From DATFVJ01 sp963826515 (GTDB lineage Bacteria > Actinomycetota > Actinomycetes > Streptosporangiales > Streptosporangiaceae): DNA of 64,000 nucleotides. The notes beneath the pieces are model-generated. The model was given only the letters and a program-made list of their open reading frames with translations. It was not told where the DNA came from and did not search any database. Shown piece after piece: positions 1 to 8,917 of this stretch (the first letter of the stretch is position 1; each line of letters starts with the position of its first letter). The stretch lies in the NCBI GenBank assembly GCA_963826515.1, contig CAWGXI010000009.1, forward strand, positions 69,534-133,533, in the 5' to 3' direction. Made by a program: the position numbers and the translations under genes.

Positions 1-602
1 CGTTCAGCCAGCGTCCGGGCACCTGGGTAGTGGGCAACATGCCCGCGCCCGGCGAGCAACACCGAACAGGGGAAGAAGAGATGGAGCAGGCGATCATCTC
101 CGGCGTGGCGCACGACCGGAGCGAGGCGAAGATCACCGTAGTCGGCGTTCCCGACAAGGTTGGCGAGGCGGCCCGGATCTTCCGCGCCATCGCCGACGCG
201 GAGATAAACATCGACATGATCGTGCAGAACGTTTCCGCGGCCGCGACCGCGCGGACGGACATCTCCTTCACGTTGTCGCGCGCCGATGGCCAGGCGGCGA
301 TGTCGCGGCTGCAGCGCCTTCAAGAGGAGGTCGGCTTCGAGTCGCTGCTCTACGACGACAGGATCGGCAAGGTGTCCCTGATCGGCGCAGGCATGCGCTC
401 GAACCCCGGCGTCAGCGCGACGTTCTTCAGCGTACTCGCCGCGGCCGGGGTCAATATCGAGATGATCTCCACTTCGGAGATCCGGATCTCGGTCGTGGTC
501 GACGAACATGACGTCGACACCGCGGTAACCACGACCCACCGGGCATTTAACCTCGATACGGACCAGGCGCGGGCCGTCGTCTACGGCGGGACAGGCCGGT
601 GA
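1..602 (+). CDS. lysC: Aspartokinase, C-terminal regulatory part (5' end outside window)
   Basis: The reading frame is open from the window edge, so only the regulatory end of aspartate kinase, the first enzyme of the lysine/threonine/methionine pathway, is present. Two ACT domains are visible: one around AKITVVGVPDKVGEAARIF and one around IGKVSLIGAGMRSNPGVSA. They bind feedback amino acids. An internal ATG at 81 (MEQAIISG) follows a purine-rich GGGGAAGAAGAG and matches the place where actinobacterial aspartokinases start a separate beta subunit in frame, so this stretch may also be translated alone. The stop overlaps the next gene's GTG in a GTGA, which implies translational coupling to asd. 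No frame damage is seen. Confidence 0.93.
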   Translation, partial: FSQRPGTWVVGNMPAPGEQHRTGEEEMEQAIISGVAHDRSEAKITVVGVPDKVGEAARIFRAIADAEINIDMIVQNVSAAATARTDISFTLSRADGQAAMSRLQRLQEEVGFESLLYDDRIGKVSLIGAGMRSNPGVSATFFSVLAAAGVNIEMISTSEIRISVVVDEHDVDTAVTTTHRAFNLDTDQARAVVYGGTGR

Positions 603-1669
603 AAGGCGCGGCGACCGCCAAGCCAACGCTCGCGGTGGTCGGCGCCACCGGCGCGGTCGGCACGGTGATGCTGGACCTGCTGTCGACGAGGGCGGATGTC
701 TGGGGTGAAATCCGGCTGGTCGCCTCGCACCGCTCGGCCGGGACCAGGCTACGGGTCCGCGGTGAGGAACTAGAGGTCGCGGCGCTCGATGCGGACGTCT
801 TCGACGGCGTGGATGTCGCGATGTTCGACGTGCCCGACGAGGTGTCGGCCACTTGGGCGCCGGCAGCGGCCAGGCACGGTGTCGTCGCCGTCGACAACTC
901 CGGCGCGTTCCGGATGGACCCGGAGGTCCCGCTCGTCGTTCCCGAGATCAATCCGGAACAGATCGCGAATCGTCCCCGCGGGATCATCGCGAACGCCAAC
1001 TGCACGACCCTCTCGCTGATCGTCGCCGTTGCTGCGCTGCACCGCGCTTTCGGCCTGCGTGAGATGGTGGTGGCCTCCTACCAGGCCGCTTCCGGGGCCG
1101 GCCAGGCCGGGATCGAGACGCTGTATGCCCAGTTCGGGAAGGTGGCAGGCAGCCGCACCCTTGGCCAGCGCGCAGGTGACCTGCGCGGCGTGGTCGGCGA
1201 CTTCGGCCCGTTCCCCGCGCCGCTGGTGCTCAACGTGGTGCCGTGGGCTGGGTCGCTGACGGATGACGGCTGGAGTTCGGAAGAGCTGAAGATCCGCAAC
1301 GAGTCGCGGAAGATCCTCGGCCTGCCTCACCTCAAGGTATCGGCGACTTGCGTCCGGGTGCCCGTTGTCACCACGCACTCGGTCGCGGTGCACGCCGTAT
1401 TCGACAGCGCGGTAAGCCGCGAAGAGGCACAGCACGTCCTGGCGAGCGCGCCGGGTGTCGTGCTTGCTGACGACCCAGAACACGGCGAGTTTCCCACGCC
1501 CGCCGACGTCGTCGGTACCGACCCGACCTGGGTCGGGCGGGTACGACGGTCACCCGACGACCCGCACGGCCTCGACTTCTTCGCGTGCGGCGACAACCTC
1601 CGCAAGGGCGCCGCGCTAAATACGGCCCAGATCGCCGAGCTGGTCGCCGCTGAGATAGCCGTGCGCTGA
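599..1669 (+). CDS. asd: Aspartate-semialdehyde dehydrogenase
   Basis: It reduces aspartyl phosphate to aspartate semialdehyde with NADPH, the step after aspartokinase. The 356-residue protein has the N-terminal nucleotide loop VVGATGAVGTVM (about residues 13-24), the active-site cysteine in NANCTT (about Cys135) and the downstream GAGQAG segment, and its length is normal for the family. The GTG start overlaps the lysC stop, giving an ask-asd operon as in other actinobacteria. It is cytoplasmic. I see no anomalies. Confidence 0.96.
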   Translation: MKGAATAKPTLAVVGATGAVGTVMLDLLSTRADVWGEIRLVASHRSAGTRLRVRGEELEVAALDADVFDGVDVAMFDVPDEVSATWAPAAARHGVVAVDNSGAFRMDPEVPLVVPEINPEQIANRPRGIIANANCTTLSLIVAVAALHRAFGLREMVVASYQAASGAGQAGIETLYAQFGKVAGSRTLGQRAGDLRGVVGDFGPFPAPLVLNVVPWAGSLTDDGWSSEELKIRNESRKILGLPHLKVSATCVRVPVVTTHSVAVHAVFDSAVSREEAQHVLASAPGVVLADDPEHGEFPTPADVVGTDPTWVGRVRRSPDDPHGLDFFACGDNLRKGAALNTAQIAELVAAEIAVR

Positions 1670-1687
1670 GCAAGGTGGCGCCAGGAC

Positions 1688-2116
1688 GTGTCCCCACAAG
1701 GCCGGTGGACGTGGGCGCGGGCATTCGACAGGCTGTCCTATGTGGACCACATCTTCACTGTCGGCGAGGCGCGCAGCGTCCTCCCGGAGGTGCGGGCGCT
1801 TGCCGGTGAGATGATCGCGATCCGCGCTGATCTCGTCGAGCTGGCCGGGGCGCTGCGCCAGGGCGAGCCATCGCCCGCGGGCGGGCTCGCGGAAAGGAAG
1901 GCGCTCGAAGCCCGTATGAACGAGCTTGCCGAGTGGTTTCCCGCGCGCGGCATCGAAATCAAGAGCCTCGCGCCCGTGCTGCTCGATTTCCCTGCCCGTT
2001 TCGATGGCGAGGAGGTCCTGCTGTGCTGGCTCGAAGGCGAGCAGGAACTCGGCTGGTATCACCGGCTGGAGTACGGCTTCGCCGGGCGGCGCCGCATTCC
2101 AGCCCACCTGGCCTGA
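1688..2116 (+). CDS. DUF2203 family protein
   Basis: This 142-residue protein of unknown function has the DUF2203 pattern: an opening HIFTVGEARSVLPEV, an amphipathic helix, then GIEIKSLAPVLLDFPA and CWLEGEQELGWYHRLEYGF near the C-terminus. The GTG at 1688 has AAGGTGG about nine bases upstream and is preferred, although a later GTG at 1742 (VDHIFTV) would match the usual short N-terminus of the family better. It lies 18 bases after asd in the same direction and faces hisS convergently. No role can be assigned from sequence. Confidence 0.8.
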   Translation: MSPQGRWTWARAFDRLSYVDHIFTVGEARSVLPEVRALAGEMIAIRADLVELAGALRQGEPSPAGGLAERKALEARMNELAEWFPARGIEIKSLAPVLLDFPARFDGEEVLLCWLEGEQELGWYHRLEYGFAGRRRIPAHLA

Positions 2117-2218
2117 GCACCGTGAGCCCCGCGCCTGACGTCGCGGCGGCTCGCATCATCGGCCTGGCGGAGGCATCGGAACCCCCGCCTGCGCCACACG
2201 CGGCGGCACGCGGAGCCG

Positions 2219-3541
2219 TTAGGCTTCTGATACCGACGCCAGCCGGGCGAGGTGATCGCGGAGTCCCGCAGCCGGTACGGCTGTCTGGTCGCCTGTGATC
2301 ATGTCACGAACCGTCACCACTCCTGCGGCGTGCTCAGTGCTGCCGTAGAGGAGGCACCAGCGGGCCCCCCGATCGCTGGCCCATCTGAGCTGCCGGCCGA
2401 GCTTGCCCGAGGAGCCGAGGTAGACGCTGGCGCGAAGGCCCGCGCTGCGAGCCGCGCTGGCGAAAGCGAAGCCCTGCGCGGCGTATTGGTCGCCAAGCAC
2501 GGCCACCGCCACGTCGAGGCTGCCCGCTCCGTCACTGCCGCCGCCGGGGATCAGCGGAATGATCCGCTCGATGCCGAGCGACCCGCCGCACGCTGGCACG
2601 TCGGGGCCGCCGAGCGCCTCGATCAAGTGATCGTAACGCCCGCCTGATGCGATCGACCCTGGCACGCCCGGCGCGACCACCTCCCAGATCGGGCCGGTGT
2701 AATAGCTGAGGCCACGTACGAGTCGCGGGGTGAACACGATGCGGTCCTGCGGCATCAACGGGGTCACCAGTTCGAGCATCCGGTCAATCTCCGCCAGGCC
2801 GGCCGCCCCGGCCTCGGTGGGCTCGAGTGCCGCGCGCACCGCCTTGACGGCGTCGTGCCCGGTCATCACGCCCACCAGGTCCGCGGCCGTCCCGCCGGGC
2901 AGGCCGCGCGTGACAAGTTCGGCGATCACCTCATCGGGGGTGAGCTTGTCCAGCTTGTCCAGCGTGATGAGCACACTGGGCCCGCGGTCTTCGGGGACTC
3001 CGAACGCTTCGAGCAATCCGGCAAGCGCGCGCCTGGAGTTGAGCAGAAAAGTGAAGTCGCCTATCCCAAGTTCGGTGAGCGCGTCGTTGACCGCGCAAAG
3101 GATCTCAGCGTCGGCCAGCAGGGAGGCCGAGCCAAGCGTGTCCAGGTCGCACTGGACGAACTCGCGGTAGCGGCCCTTCCCAGGCCGGTCGGCGCGCCAA
3201 ACCGGGCCTATCGCGTACCGCTTGTACGGCGAGGGCAGGCGGCTCCCGTAGGCGGCGGCCACCCGCGCGAGCGGCACGGTCAGGTCGTAGCGGAGGGCTA
3301 GGTCTGCCTCGCCCGACGCCTCGTGCTCGCCGCGGCGCAGGATCTTGAAGATCAGCTTGTCGCCCTCGTCCCCGTACTTGCCTGTCAGCACGTCGAGCCG
3401 CTCGAATGCGGGCGTCTGCAACGGCTCGAACCCGAATCGCGCGAATACGTCCCGTATGATCCCGAACGCGCGTTCGCGCACCTCAAGCTCGGCGGCAAGG
3501 AAATCACGTGTCCCCGACGGGGGATCGAACTGCGTTGGCAT
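2219..3541 (-). CDS. hisS: Histidyl-tRNA synthetase
   Basis: This class II aminoacyl-tRNA synthetase charges tRNA-His. The start chosen is the ATG at 3541 (MPTQFDPPSGTRDF), with GGGGAA nine bases upstream; a GTG 36 bases earlier is possible. Class II motif 1 is near the N-terminus (PPSGTRDF then FGFEPLQTPAFE), motif 2 is around YREFVQCDLDTLG, the histidine-specific loop is LVRGLSYYTGPIWEV, and motif 3 is GGSLGIERII. An anticodon-binding domain follows (VAVAVLGDQYAAQGFAFA). The 440 residues are typical for actinobacteria and the gene appears intact. Confidence 0.96.
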   Translation of the reverse strand: MPTQFDPPSGTRDFLAAELEVRERAFGIIRDVFARFGFEPLQTPAFERLDVLTGKYGDEGDKLIFKILRRGEHEASGEADLALRYDLTVPLARVAAAYGSRLPSPYKRYAIGPVWRADRPGKGRYREFVQCDLDTLGSASLLADAEILCAVNDALTELGIGDFTFLLNSRRALAGLLEAFGVPEDRGPSVLITLDKLDKLTPDEVIAELVTRGLPGGTAADLVGVMTGHDAVKAVRAALEPTEAGAAGLAEIDRMLELVTPLMPQDRIVFTPRLVRGLSYYTGPIWEVVAPGVPGSIASGGRYDHLIEALGGPDVPACGGSLGIERIIPLIPGGGSDGAGSLDVAVAVLGDQYAAQGFAFASAARSAGLRASVYLGSSGKLGRQLRWASDRGARWCLLYGSTEHAAGVVTVRDMITGDQTAVPAAGLRDHLARLASVSEA

Positions 3542-3704
3542 GCGCCCATGTTCCCCGACGGGGGCAGGTGCCGTCACATCGATTGGCCACTGCGCAGGTC
3601 AGCCCGAGCCGCGGAATACCATGCGCCCGCTTACGGTCGTTATCGGTGGCGCCTTGGCGACGGGCTTAGCGCCGTCTGTGCGGGGAAATCCGGGGAGGAT
3701 CGTG

Positions 3705-3968
3705 ATGGTGACCGCCGGGCGCCGGACCGCGGATTACGCGGTGTGGACCCGTGTCGACGGCGCAGCGGGGCATCTGGACCTGCTCGACGCCAGGTTCAGC
3801 TGCCATCAGTACGCACCGCACACCCATCAGGAATTCGCCCTGGTCGTGTGCGTGGGCGGTGTGGAGAGCATCCGCTACCGGGGCGGCGTTCACTATGCAG
3901 GCCCTGGCCCGGTCGTCGTACTCGAGCCTGGCGAGGCTCACACCGGCATGGAAGCAGCGCTGCGGTGA
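3705..3968 (+). CDS. Cupin sensor domain only, AraC-type N-terminus without DNA-binding domain
   Basis: An 87-residue ORF starts at ATG 3705 with a strong GGGGAGG six bases upstream. It resembles the N-terminal cupin of AraC-family regulators: histidines in YAPHTHQEF, a glycine-rich turn in RGGVHYAGPGPVVVL and the closing PGEAHTG. The two helix-turn-helix motifs that should follow are absent because the frame stops at 3968, overlapping the transporter's GTG (GTGA). It is either the stub of a truncated AraC activator or a free-standing small-molecule cupin. The intact ribosome binding site and coupling show that it can still be translated. Confidence 0.6.
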   Translation: MVTAGRRTADYAVWTRVDGAAGHLDLLDARFSCHQYAPHTHQEFALVVCVGGVESIRYRGGVHYAGPGPVVVLEPGEAHTGMEAALR

Positions 3969-5002
3969 CCCGCCGTGGCTGGGTGCTCTTCATGCTGATG
4001 GGCGTGATCTGGGGCATCCCCTATCTGCTGATCAAAGTCGCCGACGGCGGGGTCTCAGTGCCAGTTCTTGTCTTCGCCAGGACCGGGATAGGCGCACTCG
4101 TGCTGCTCCCCCTCGCGGTGCGCCGCCGCGAACTTGGCGTGATGCGCAGGCACTGGCGGTGGCTAGCGGTGTTCGCCATAGTTGAGATCATCCTGCCGTG
4201 GGCCCTGTTGTCCGACTCCGAGCGACAGCTGCCTAGCTCGCTGACCGGGATGCTCATCGCGTCGGTGCCGATCATCGGGGCGGTACTCGCGCGCCTGACC
4301 AGCGACAAAGATCGGCTCACCGTGGTGCGGTGGACCGGGCTCGCACTCGGTCTCGGCGGCGTGGTGCTGCTCGCAGGGCCGACGGCGCGCGGCGGCGACG
4401 CCTGGGCGGTAACGGAGGTGCTGCTCACGGCGCTCGGTTATTCGATCGGCCCGCTGATCGCCAGCCGCAAGCTGAGCGACGCCCCGAGCCTCGGCGTGAA
4501 CGCCGTGTGCTTGTCGGCCGCGGCCTTGGTTTACGCACCGTTCGCGGCGCTGACCTGGCCGCATACCGTGCCGGATGGGAGCGTGATCGCATCCATCGTG
4601 GCACTCGGTGTGGTGTGCACGGGCGCTGCGTTCATGCTCTTCTTCGCGCTCATTGCGGAGGCCGGGCCGGCCCGGGCCACCGTGATCACTTACGTCAACC
4701 CCGCGGTTGCCGTCGCCCTTGGGGTGGCCGTGCTCGGTGAGCACCTGACACCCGTGATCGTGGTCTCCTTCGCGCTGATCCTGGCCGGATCCTTCTTCGC
4801 GACGCGGCCGGGCAGCGCCAGGGCGCGGGAACGGCCGCTGCCGCAGCCGGCCCAATCGATGCAGGACACGGCGACGGATCCCGCCGCCGTCGCGCTGACG
4901 GATCCCGCCGCCGCCGCGCTGACGGATCCCCCTGTGACGCCGGTTGCTGATGAGCCGTATGCGCCGGTCAGCAGCGAGTCGCTGACGAAAAGCGAGTCGT
5001 AG
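3965..5002 (+). CDS. DMT-superfamily (EamA) membrane transporter
   Basis: A 345-residue inner-membrane protein with about ten hydrophobic helices arranged as two EamA repeats: residues about 8-140 begin with WVLFMLMGVIWGIPYLLIK, and the second repeat runs about 150-285. Family members export metabolites or amino acids; the substrate cannot be told. The start is the GTG at 3965, overlapping the upstream cupin ORF. The soluble tail is unusual: after SFFATRPG it is an acidic, proline-rich stretch of about 60 residues with a repeated DPAAVALT / DPAAAALT motif encoded by near-identical short DNA repeats at about 4870-4930, probably a disordered extension made by slippage. Confidence 0.85.
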   Translation: MTRRGWVLFMLMGVIWGIPYLLIKVADGGVSVPVLVFARTGIGALVLLPLAVRRRELGVMRRHWRWLAVFAIVEIILPWALLSDSERQLPSSLTGMLIASVPIIGAVLARLTSDKDRLTVVRWTGLALGLGGVVLLAGPTARGGDAWAVTEVLLTALGYSIGPLIASRKLSDAPSLGVNAVCLSAAALVYAPFAALTWPHTVPDGSVIASIVALGVVCTGAAFMLFFALIAEAGPARATVITYVNPAVAVALGVAVLGEHLTPVIVVSFALILAGSFFATRPGSARARERPLPQPAQSMQDTATDPAAVALTDPAAAALTDPPVTPVADEPYAPVSSESLTKSES

Positions 5003-5009
5003 TGACCGG

Positions 5010-5186
5010 CTACTCGCCGGTCTGATCGTCGGTCGGCGCGCCAGGAGCGTTGGTCTTGACGGACTCGTTCCCGTTCAGTGCGGACCGCTTGCTCTCGTAC
5101 GTCTCACCAGTCGCGATCACCTGGCCGTTGCTAGCGAGCAGATTGAAGTGGTACCTTCCGCTGCTGCCCTTCTTGAGCTCGAACAT
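5010..5186 (-). CDS. DUF1508 (YegP-like) small protein
   Basis: A 58-residue ORF reads on the minus strand from ATG 5186. Its sequence opens MFELKKGSSGRYHFNLLAS and continues through NGQVIATGETYESK, the conserved DUF1508/YegP fold in which a short beta hairpin recognises lysine/arginine-rich partners. The family is often duplicated; here there is one unit with an acidic tail (TDDQTGE). It is convergent with the DMT gene. The ribosome binding site is weak. Function is unknown. Confidence 0.8.
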   Translation of the reverse strand: MFELKKGSSGRYHFNLLASNGQVIATGETYESKRSALNGNESVKTNAPGAPTDDQTGE

Positions 5187-5337
5187 AAGCTGGCCCGAAC
5201 CAGAACTCAGGCCCCCATGGGCGCGGCCGGCAGTGGGCTCCGGCGCATGATCCGCAGCCGTGTTAAGTTACCCGCAAATAGCGCAGGCAGGTTAACACAA
5301 TAAGGGATCATGGACCGGGCCGCCGCGTCCGCTGACA

Positions 5338-6744
5338 TCACACCCGGTACAGAACGTCGCAATACGTACGCAGGATGTCGTCCACGTCGCCTCTGGTCTC
5401 AGGTACGGCCGCCATGCCGTAGACGGGAGCCAGGAGGCCGCCGCCCGGCTGCTCGCGGGCCAGGTCAACAGATGCGCGCAGATCGCCGAGCAGCCGGGCG
5501 ACGACTTTTTCCGCAGCGTGCCGCAGTGTGACGCACAGATGCACGGCGGGCGGAGACTGCAGCCCGTTCAGGCTCCAGCCGCGTTTCGTCATCTGATCGA
5601 GCACGTCGTAGATGTTGACCTCATCGGAGGTGAACGCGATCACCCAGAGCGGGTCACCGAGGACGCGCAGCCCGGGTGTTTCCGCGATGCCCTGGCGGAT
5701 GGCCGCCGCAGTGGCGAGGACGCGGCGGGTGGCGTCGAGATAGCCATCCTCCCCGATCGTCACCATCGCGGCCCACGCCTGCGCGGAGAGGGCGCCCGGC
5801 CTGCTGCCAGCGAACGTAGCCGAGAAGTAGAGTCCGCCGGGCCAGTCGGTGGTGGCGAAGAACTGCCTGTCGCGTAGCTGCGGATCGCGCCACAGCAGCA
5901 CAGACGTCCCCTTGGCGCCGTAACCGAACTTGTGCGTGTCGCAAGACATCGAGGTCACGCCGGGTACCCGGAAGTCGAAAGGCGGCACGGGGTACCCGAG
6001 CCGCTCGGCCCAGGGCAGGACAAACCCGCCCAGGCACGAGTCGGTGTGGAAGCCAGTACCGTGCTCCGCCGCCAGCGCGGCCATCTCCTCGATCGGATCG
6101 GCCACGCCGTGCGGGAACTGCACCGCCGATCCGGCCACTGCGACGGTACGCTCGGTGAGCGCCGACCGTACCGCGGGAACATCCGCACGCATGTCGGCGC
6201 CGACCGGCACCTTCACCAGCCTCAGCCCGAAGTACTGTGCGGCCTTGCCGAAAGCAGCGTGCGCCGTCACCGGCAGGACGACCTCGGGCTCGGTGATGCC
6301 CCGTGTAGCCCGCGCGACGTCGCGGTAGGTGCGCATCGCGAGCAGGATCGACTCGGTTCCGCCCGAGGTCACCGTGCCGCACACAGCCGGAGCCGCGTCC
6401 GTCCCGCCATGCAGCATGGCCGACGTCATCGCGACCACCTCGGCCTCGAATTTGGCGATGCTCGGCCACAGGTCCGCGTGCAGCGGATTCGCCTGGCTGA
6501 ACAGCGCGTAGACCTGGTTCAGGAAATCGATGTGGTCGCGGCCGCCGTGGTAAACGGCGCCAGAGGCGAAGCCGTCCTCCCAGCGCAGCCGTTCTGCATC
6601 GGCCATGGACGCCAGTTCGGCCAGCACGCTGTCACGGTCGCGGCCATGTTCCGGCAGGTGCGAATGCGCGGGATAGCGGCCGCGGTACGGCTTGAGGTCG
6701 GGCTCAATCATGCTGGCGATCAGCTCGCGCTGCTCGGTGTCCAT
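5338..6744 (-). CDS. PLP-dependent sphingosine-1-phosphate lyase-like decarboxylase
   Basis: A 468-residue group II PLP enzyme. The start is ATG 6744 with GGAGGA five bases upstream. The cofactor lysine lies in CDTHKFGYGAKGTSV (about residue 275), preceded by the PLP-stacking region VTSGGTESILLAM (about 130) and the FHTDSCLGGFVLPW segment that positions the conserved aspartate. These match sphingosine-1-phosphate lyases better than glutamate decarboxylases. It follows an FGGY kinase by 67 bases on the same strand, so the pair may act in sequence (phosphorylate, then cleave a phosphorylated carbon chain). The natural substrate is inference only. Confidence 0.87.
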   Translation of the reverse strand: MDTEQRELIASMIEPDLKPYRGRYPAHSHLPEHGRDRDSVLAELASMADAERLRWEDGFASGAVYHGGRDHIDFLNQVYALFSQANPLHADLWPSIAKFEAEVVAMTSAMLHGGTDAAPAVCGTVTSGGTESILLAMRTYRDVARATRGITEPEVVLPVTAHAAFGKAAQYFGLRLVKVPVGADMRADVPAVRSALTERTVAVAGSAVQFPHGVADPIEEMAALAAEHGTGFHTDSCLGGFVLPWAERLGYPVPPFDFRVPGVTSMSCDTHKFGYGAKGTSVLLWRDPQLRDRQFFATTDWPGGLYFSATFAGSRPGALSAQAWAAMVTIGEDGYLDATRRVLATAAAIRQGIAETPGLRVLGDPLWVIAFTSDEVNIYDVLDQMTKRGWSLNGLQSPPAVHLCVTLRHAAEKVVARLLGDLRASVDLAREQPGGGLLAPVYGMAAVPETRGDVDDILRTYCDVLYRV

Positions 6745-6811
6745 GAAACTCCTCCGAATCATCAGCGCCGGCGGAATCCCGCCGGATCCCGCCGCCTCAC
6801 TGCGGATGCTC

Positions 6812-8422
6812 TCAGGGCCGGTTCAACCGCGCGTAAATGCGCCTGCCCTGCTTGTAGAAGTCCGTGAAGGCCCCGTACAACTCGTCGTAAAGCCCGCGAT
6901 TGCGCGGATCGGGCTGGTACTCGGCCACCACGGGGACCAGCCGCGCCAGCTCCGCGGCGTCGGCCAGGCCCAGTGCGAGCAGGGCGACCATGGCGGCTCC
7001 GCGCACTCCTGCTTGCGCGGGATCGCGGACCTGCCTGATTACGCGGCCGAGCACGTCGGCGTGAATCTGGCACCACACGGCCGACCGCGCGCCGCCGCCG
7101 ATGAAGGCGAGCGCAGGAAGTTCCCTGCGCGCGAACCTTTCGACGGCGTCAAGCAGCCAGCGCGAGTTGTACGCTACTCCTTCGAAACTCGCACGGACGA
7201 GGTCCTCCCTGGTCACGGCCAGGGACAGATTGTGGAAACCGCCGCGCACGGTATGGTCATCGACCGGCGTCCGCTCACCGTTCAGCCACGGCGTGAAGAT
7301 GACCCGCCGGGCGCCGGGTGCCGCCTGAGCTGCCACGGTGTCCAGCATCCGGTACCCGTCAGCTGCCTGCCACCGCGGCGGATGCCCGTCCGGGCCAGCT
7401 GGGTCGTCCGCGTCGTGCGGGTCGTTTGCGGATCCCCCGCCAAAAAGCGTGTCCCGCGCGAATGTCAGGCACGCGCCAGCGGTCTCCTGCTCGTTCGCGA
7501 TGAAATACCTGCCGGGGATGGCGGACGGCAGAGTGGTCTGGTTGCGTCGCACATCGGTCCTTTTCCACGGGACATGACAGGACAGCCACGACGAGGTACC
7601 GATGTAGAGATGACCCGCGAAGTCTTCGACCGCCCCAGATCCGACGACGGCGGATGCCACATCGCCGGTCCCTGTGACCACGGGAGTGCCTGCCCGCAGG
7701 CCCCATTCGGCGGCGACGGCGGGGCGCAACTCGCCGATGACGGTCGCGGACGGAACCAGTTCAGGCAGGCGCTGTGGGTCGAGGCCGGAGATCCGCAGCA
7801 AGTCATTGTCGTACCTGACCCTGCGCAGGTCGCGGATGTCTGCGACCCAGTGCAGGGCAATGCAGTCAAAGGACGAGCAGGCGCGGCCGGTCAGCCGCAG
7901 GTTGAGGTAGTCCGCGGGTTCGAGGAAAACGCGTGTGGCGGCGTAGACATCGGGCCGCTCGGCGCGGATCCAGCGAATGTGCGCGGTCGGATCCTTGCCG
8001 CTGTGGCCGGGCAGGCCGCCGGCCCGGGAGACGAACAGCCGCAACTTGCGCAGGTCATAACCGGCCAGGCGGATTCTGCCGCCTGTCACCTCGCCGATGT
8101 GGCGGGCGCCGCGCGAGTCCATCCAGATGACGGCGTTCATCAGATGGCGGCCATCGGCGCCCACAGCGACCGTGCCTGACCATTGCGCGGTTACGGCGAC
8201 GGCGGCGACCGAGTCAAGCGGTACCGCGCCACGCGCGACCAGCGTCCTGACTGCGGCTGTGATCGAGCGCCACCAGTCGGCTGGATCCTGCTCCGCGGCG
8301 CCCCCAGGGCCGAGCAGCAAACTGACGGCGCCAGTTTCGCAGTCAGCCACCCTGGTGTCCGCGGCAACGAACGCGACTTTGGGGCCGCTCGTGCCTAGAT
8401 CCACCGCAAGTACGTGTTCCAT
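6812..8422 (-). CDS. FGGY-family carbohydrate kinase (xylulokinase-like)
   Basis: A 536-residue sugar kinase starting at ATG 8422 with AGGAAG upstream. The N-terminal phosphate loop LAVDLGTSGPKVAFV, the central GTGDVASAVVGSG and the C-terminal FGGY signature region FIGGGARSAVWCQIHADVLG are all present, so both actin-like lobes appear complete. The family phosphorylates polyols and ketoses such as xylulose, glycerol or ribulose; which one is not deducible. It is the first gene of a two-gene operon with the PLP lyase-like enzyme. Cytoplasmic. Confidence 0.9.
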   Translation of the reverse strand: MEHVLAVDLGTSGPKVAFVAADTRVADCETGAVSLLLGPGGAAEQDPADWWRSITAAVRTLVARGAVPLDSVAAVAVTAQWSGTVAVGADGRHLMNAVIWMDSRGARHIGEVTGGRIRLAGYDLRKLRLFVSRAGGLPGHSGKDPTAHIRWIRAERPDVYAATRVFLEPADYLNLRLTGRACSSFDCIALHWVADIRDLRRVRYDNDLLRISGLDPQRLPELVPSATVIGELRPAVAAEWGLRAGTPVVTGTGDVASAVVGSGAVEDFAGHLYIGTSSWLSCHVPWKRTDVRRNQTTLPSAIPGRYFIANEQETAGACLTFARDTLFGGGSANDPHDADDPAGPDGHPPRWQAADGYRMLDTVAAQAAPGARRVIFTPWLNGERTPVDDHTVRGGFHNLSLAVTREDLVRASFEGVAYNSRWLLDAVERFARRELPALAFIGGGARSAVWCQIHADVLGRVIRQVRDPAQAGVRGAAMVALLALGLADAAELARLVPVVAEYQPDPRNRGLYDELYGAFTDFYKQGRRIYARLNRP

Positions 8423-8540
8423 CGCCGCTTCCTAGCGATACCGGACCTGCTTAGTGACGCTGTGACGGTCACCAGCGTCACCGCAGCATCGCCGCGCGGT
8501 TAGGGCATTTGGTCCTGATGGCACGGGTGGGCGCGCGTGG

Positions 8541-8707
8541 GCTGCCTGGCCTGTGCCGCCTGGCCCGTGCTGCCTGGCCCGTGCTGCCTGGCCCGTGCTG
8601 CCTGGCCCGTGCTGCCTGGCCTGGGCCGCGTGGCCCGTGCTGCCTGGCCCGTGCTGCCCGGCCTGGGCCGCGTGGCCTGGGCCGCGTGGCCTGTGCTGCT
8701 TGGCACG
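8541..8707. repeat. 14-bp tandem repeat array
   Basis: Several copies of a 14-bp unit GTGCTGCCTGGCCC, with variants CTGGGCCGCGTGGC, fill the gap upstream of the kinase gene. Because 14 is not a multiple of three, all six frames are open and produce long artefactual ORFs of Ala/Trp/Pro/Cys or Gln/His/Gly. I interpret it as a noncoding slippage array. Confidence 0.8.
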
Positions 8708-8917
8708 CGCCTTTGGCCTGCGCTGGGACTTGCCGCTCCGCTGCCGCGCGGTGCGGGCCCGCTGCCGCGGTGCGGAAGCGTCGGAGGCGCCGCCGGGCGG
8801 GTACTGTGTCCCTATTGTCGGATTGCGCGCCGTGCGTTGTGCGCGCATAACGGGGGGTTGGGGATGAATCCGTCCCGTGATGAGGTCGGCGGGATAGATT
8901 CGGCCGCGTAGGAGGCC

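Noticed and set aside
3323..3964. Long N-terminal extension of the DMT transporter frame
   Set aside because: It overlaps hisS antisense and lacks transporter features; the GTG at 3965 overlaps the cupin ORF and gives the normal family N-terminus.
8541..8707. CRISPR-like array
   Set aside because: Units are contiguous 14-mers without unique spacers, and no cas gene is in the window.
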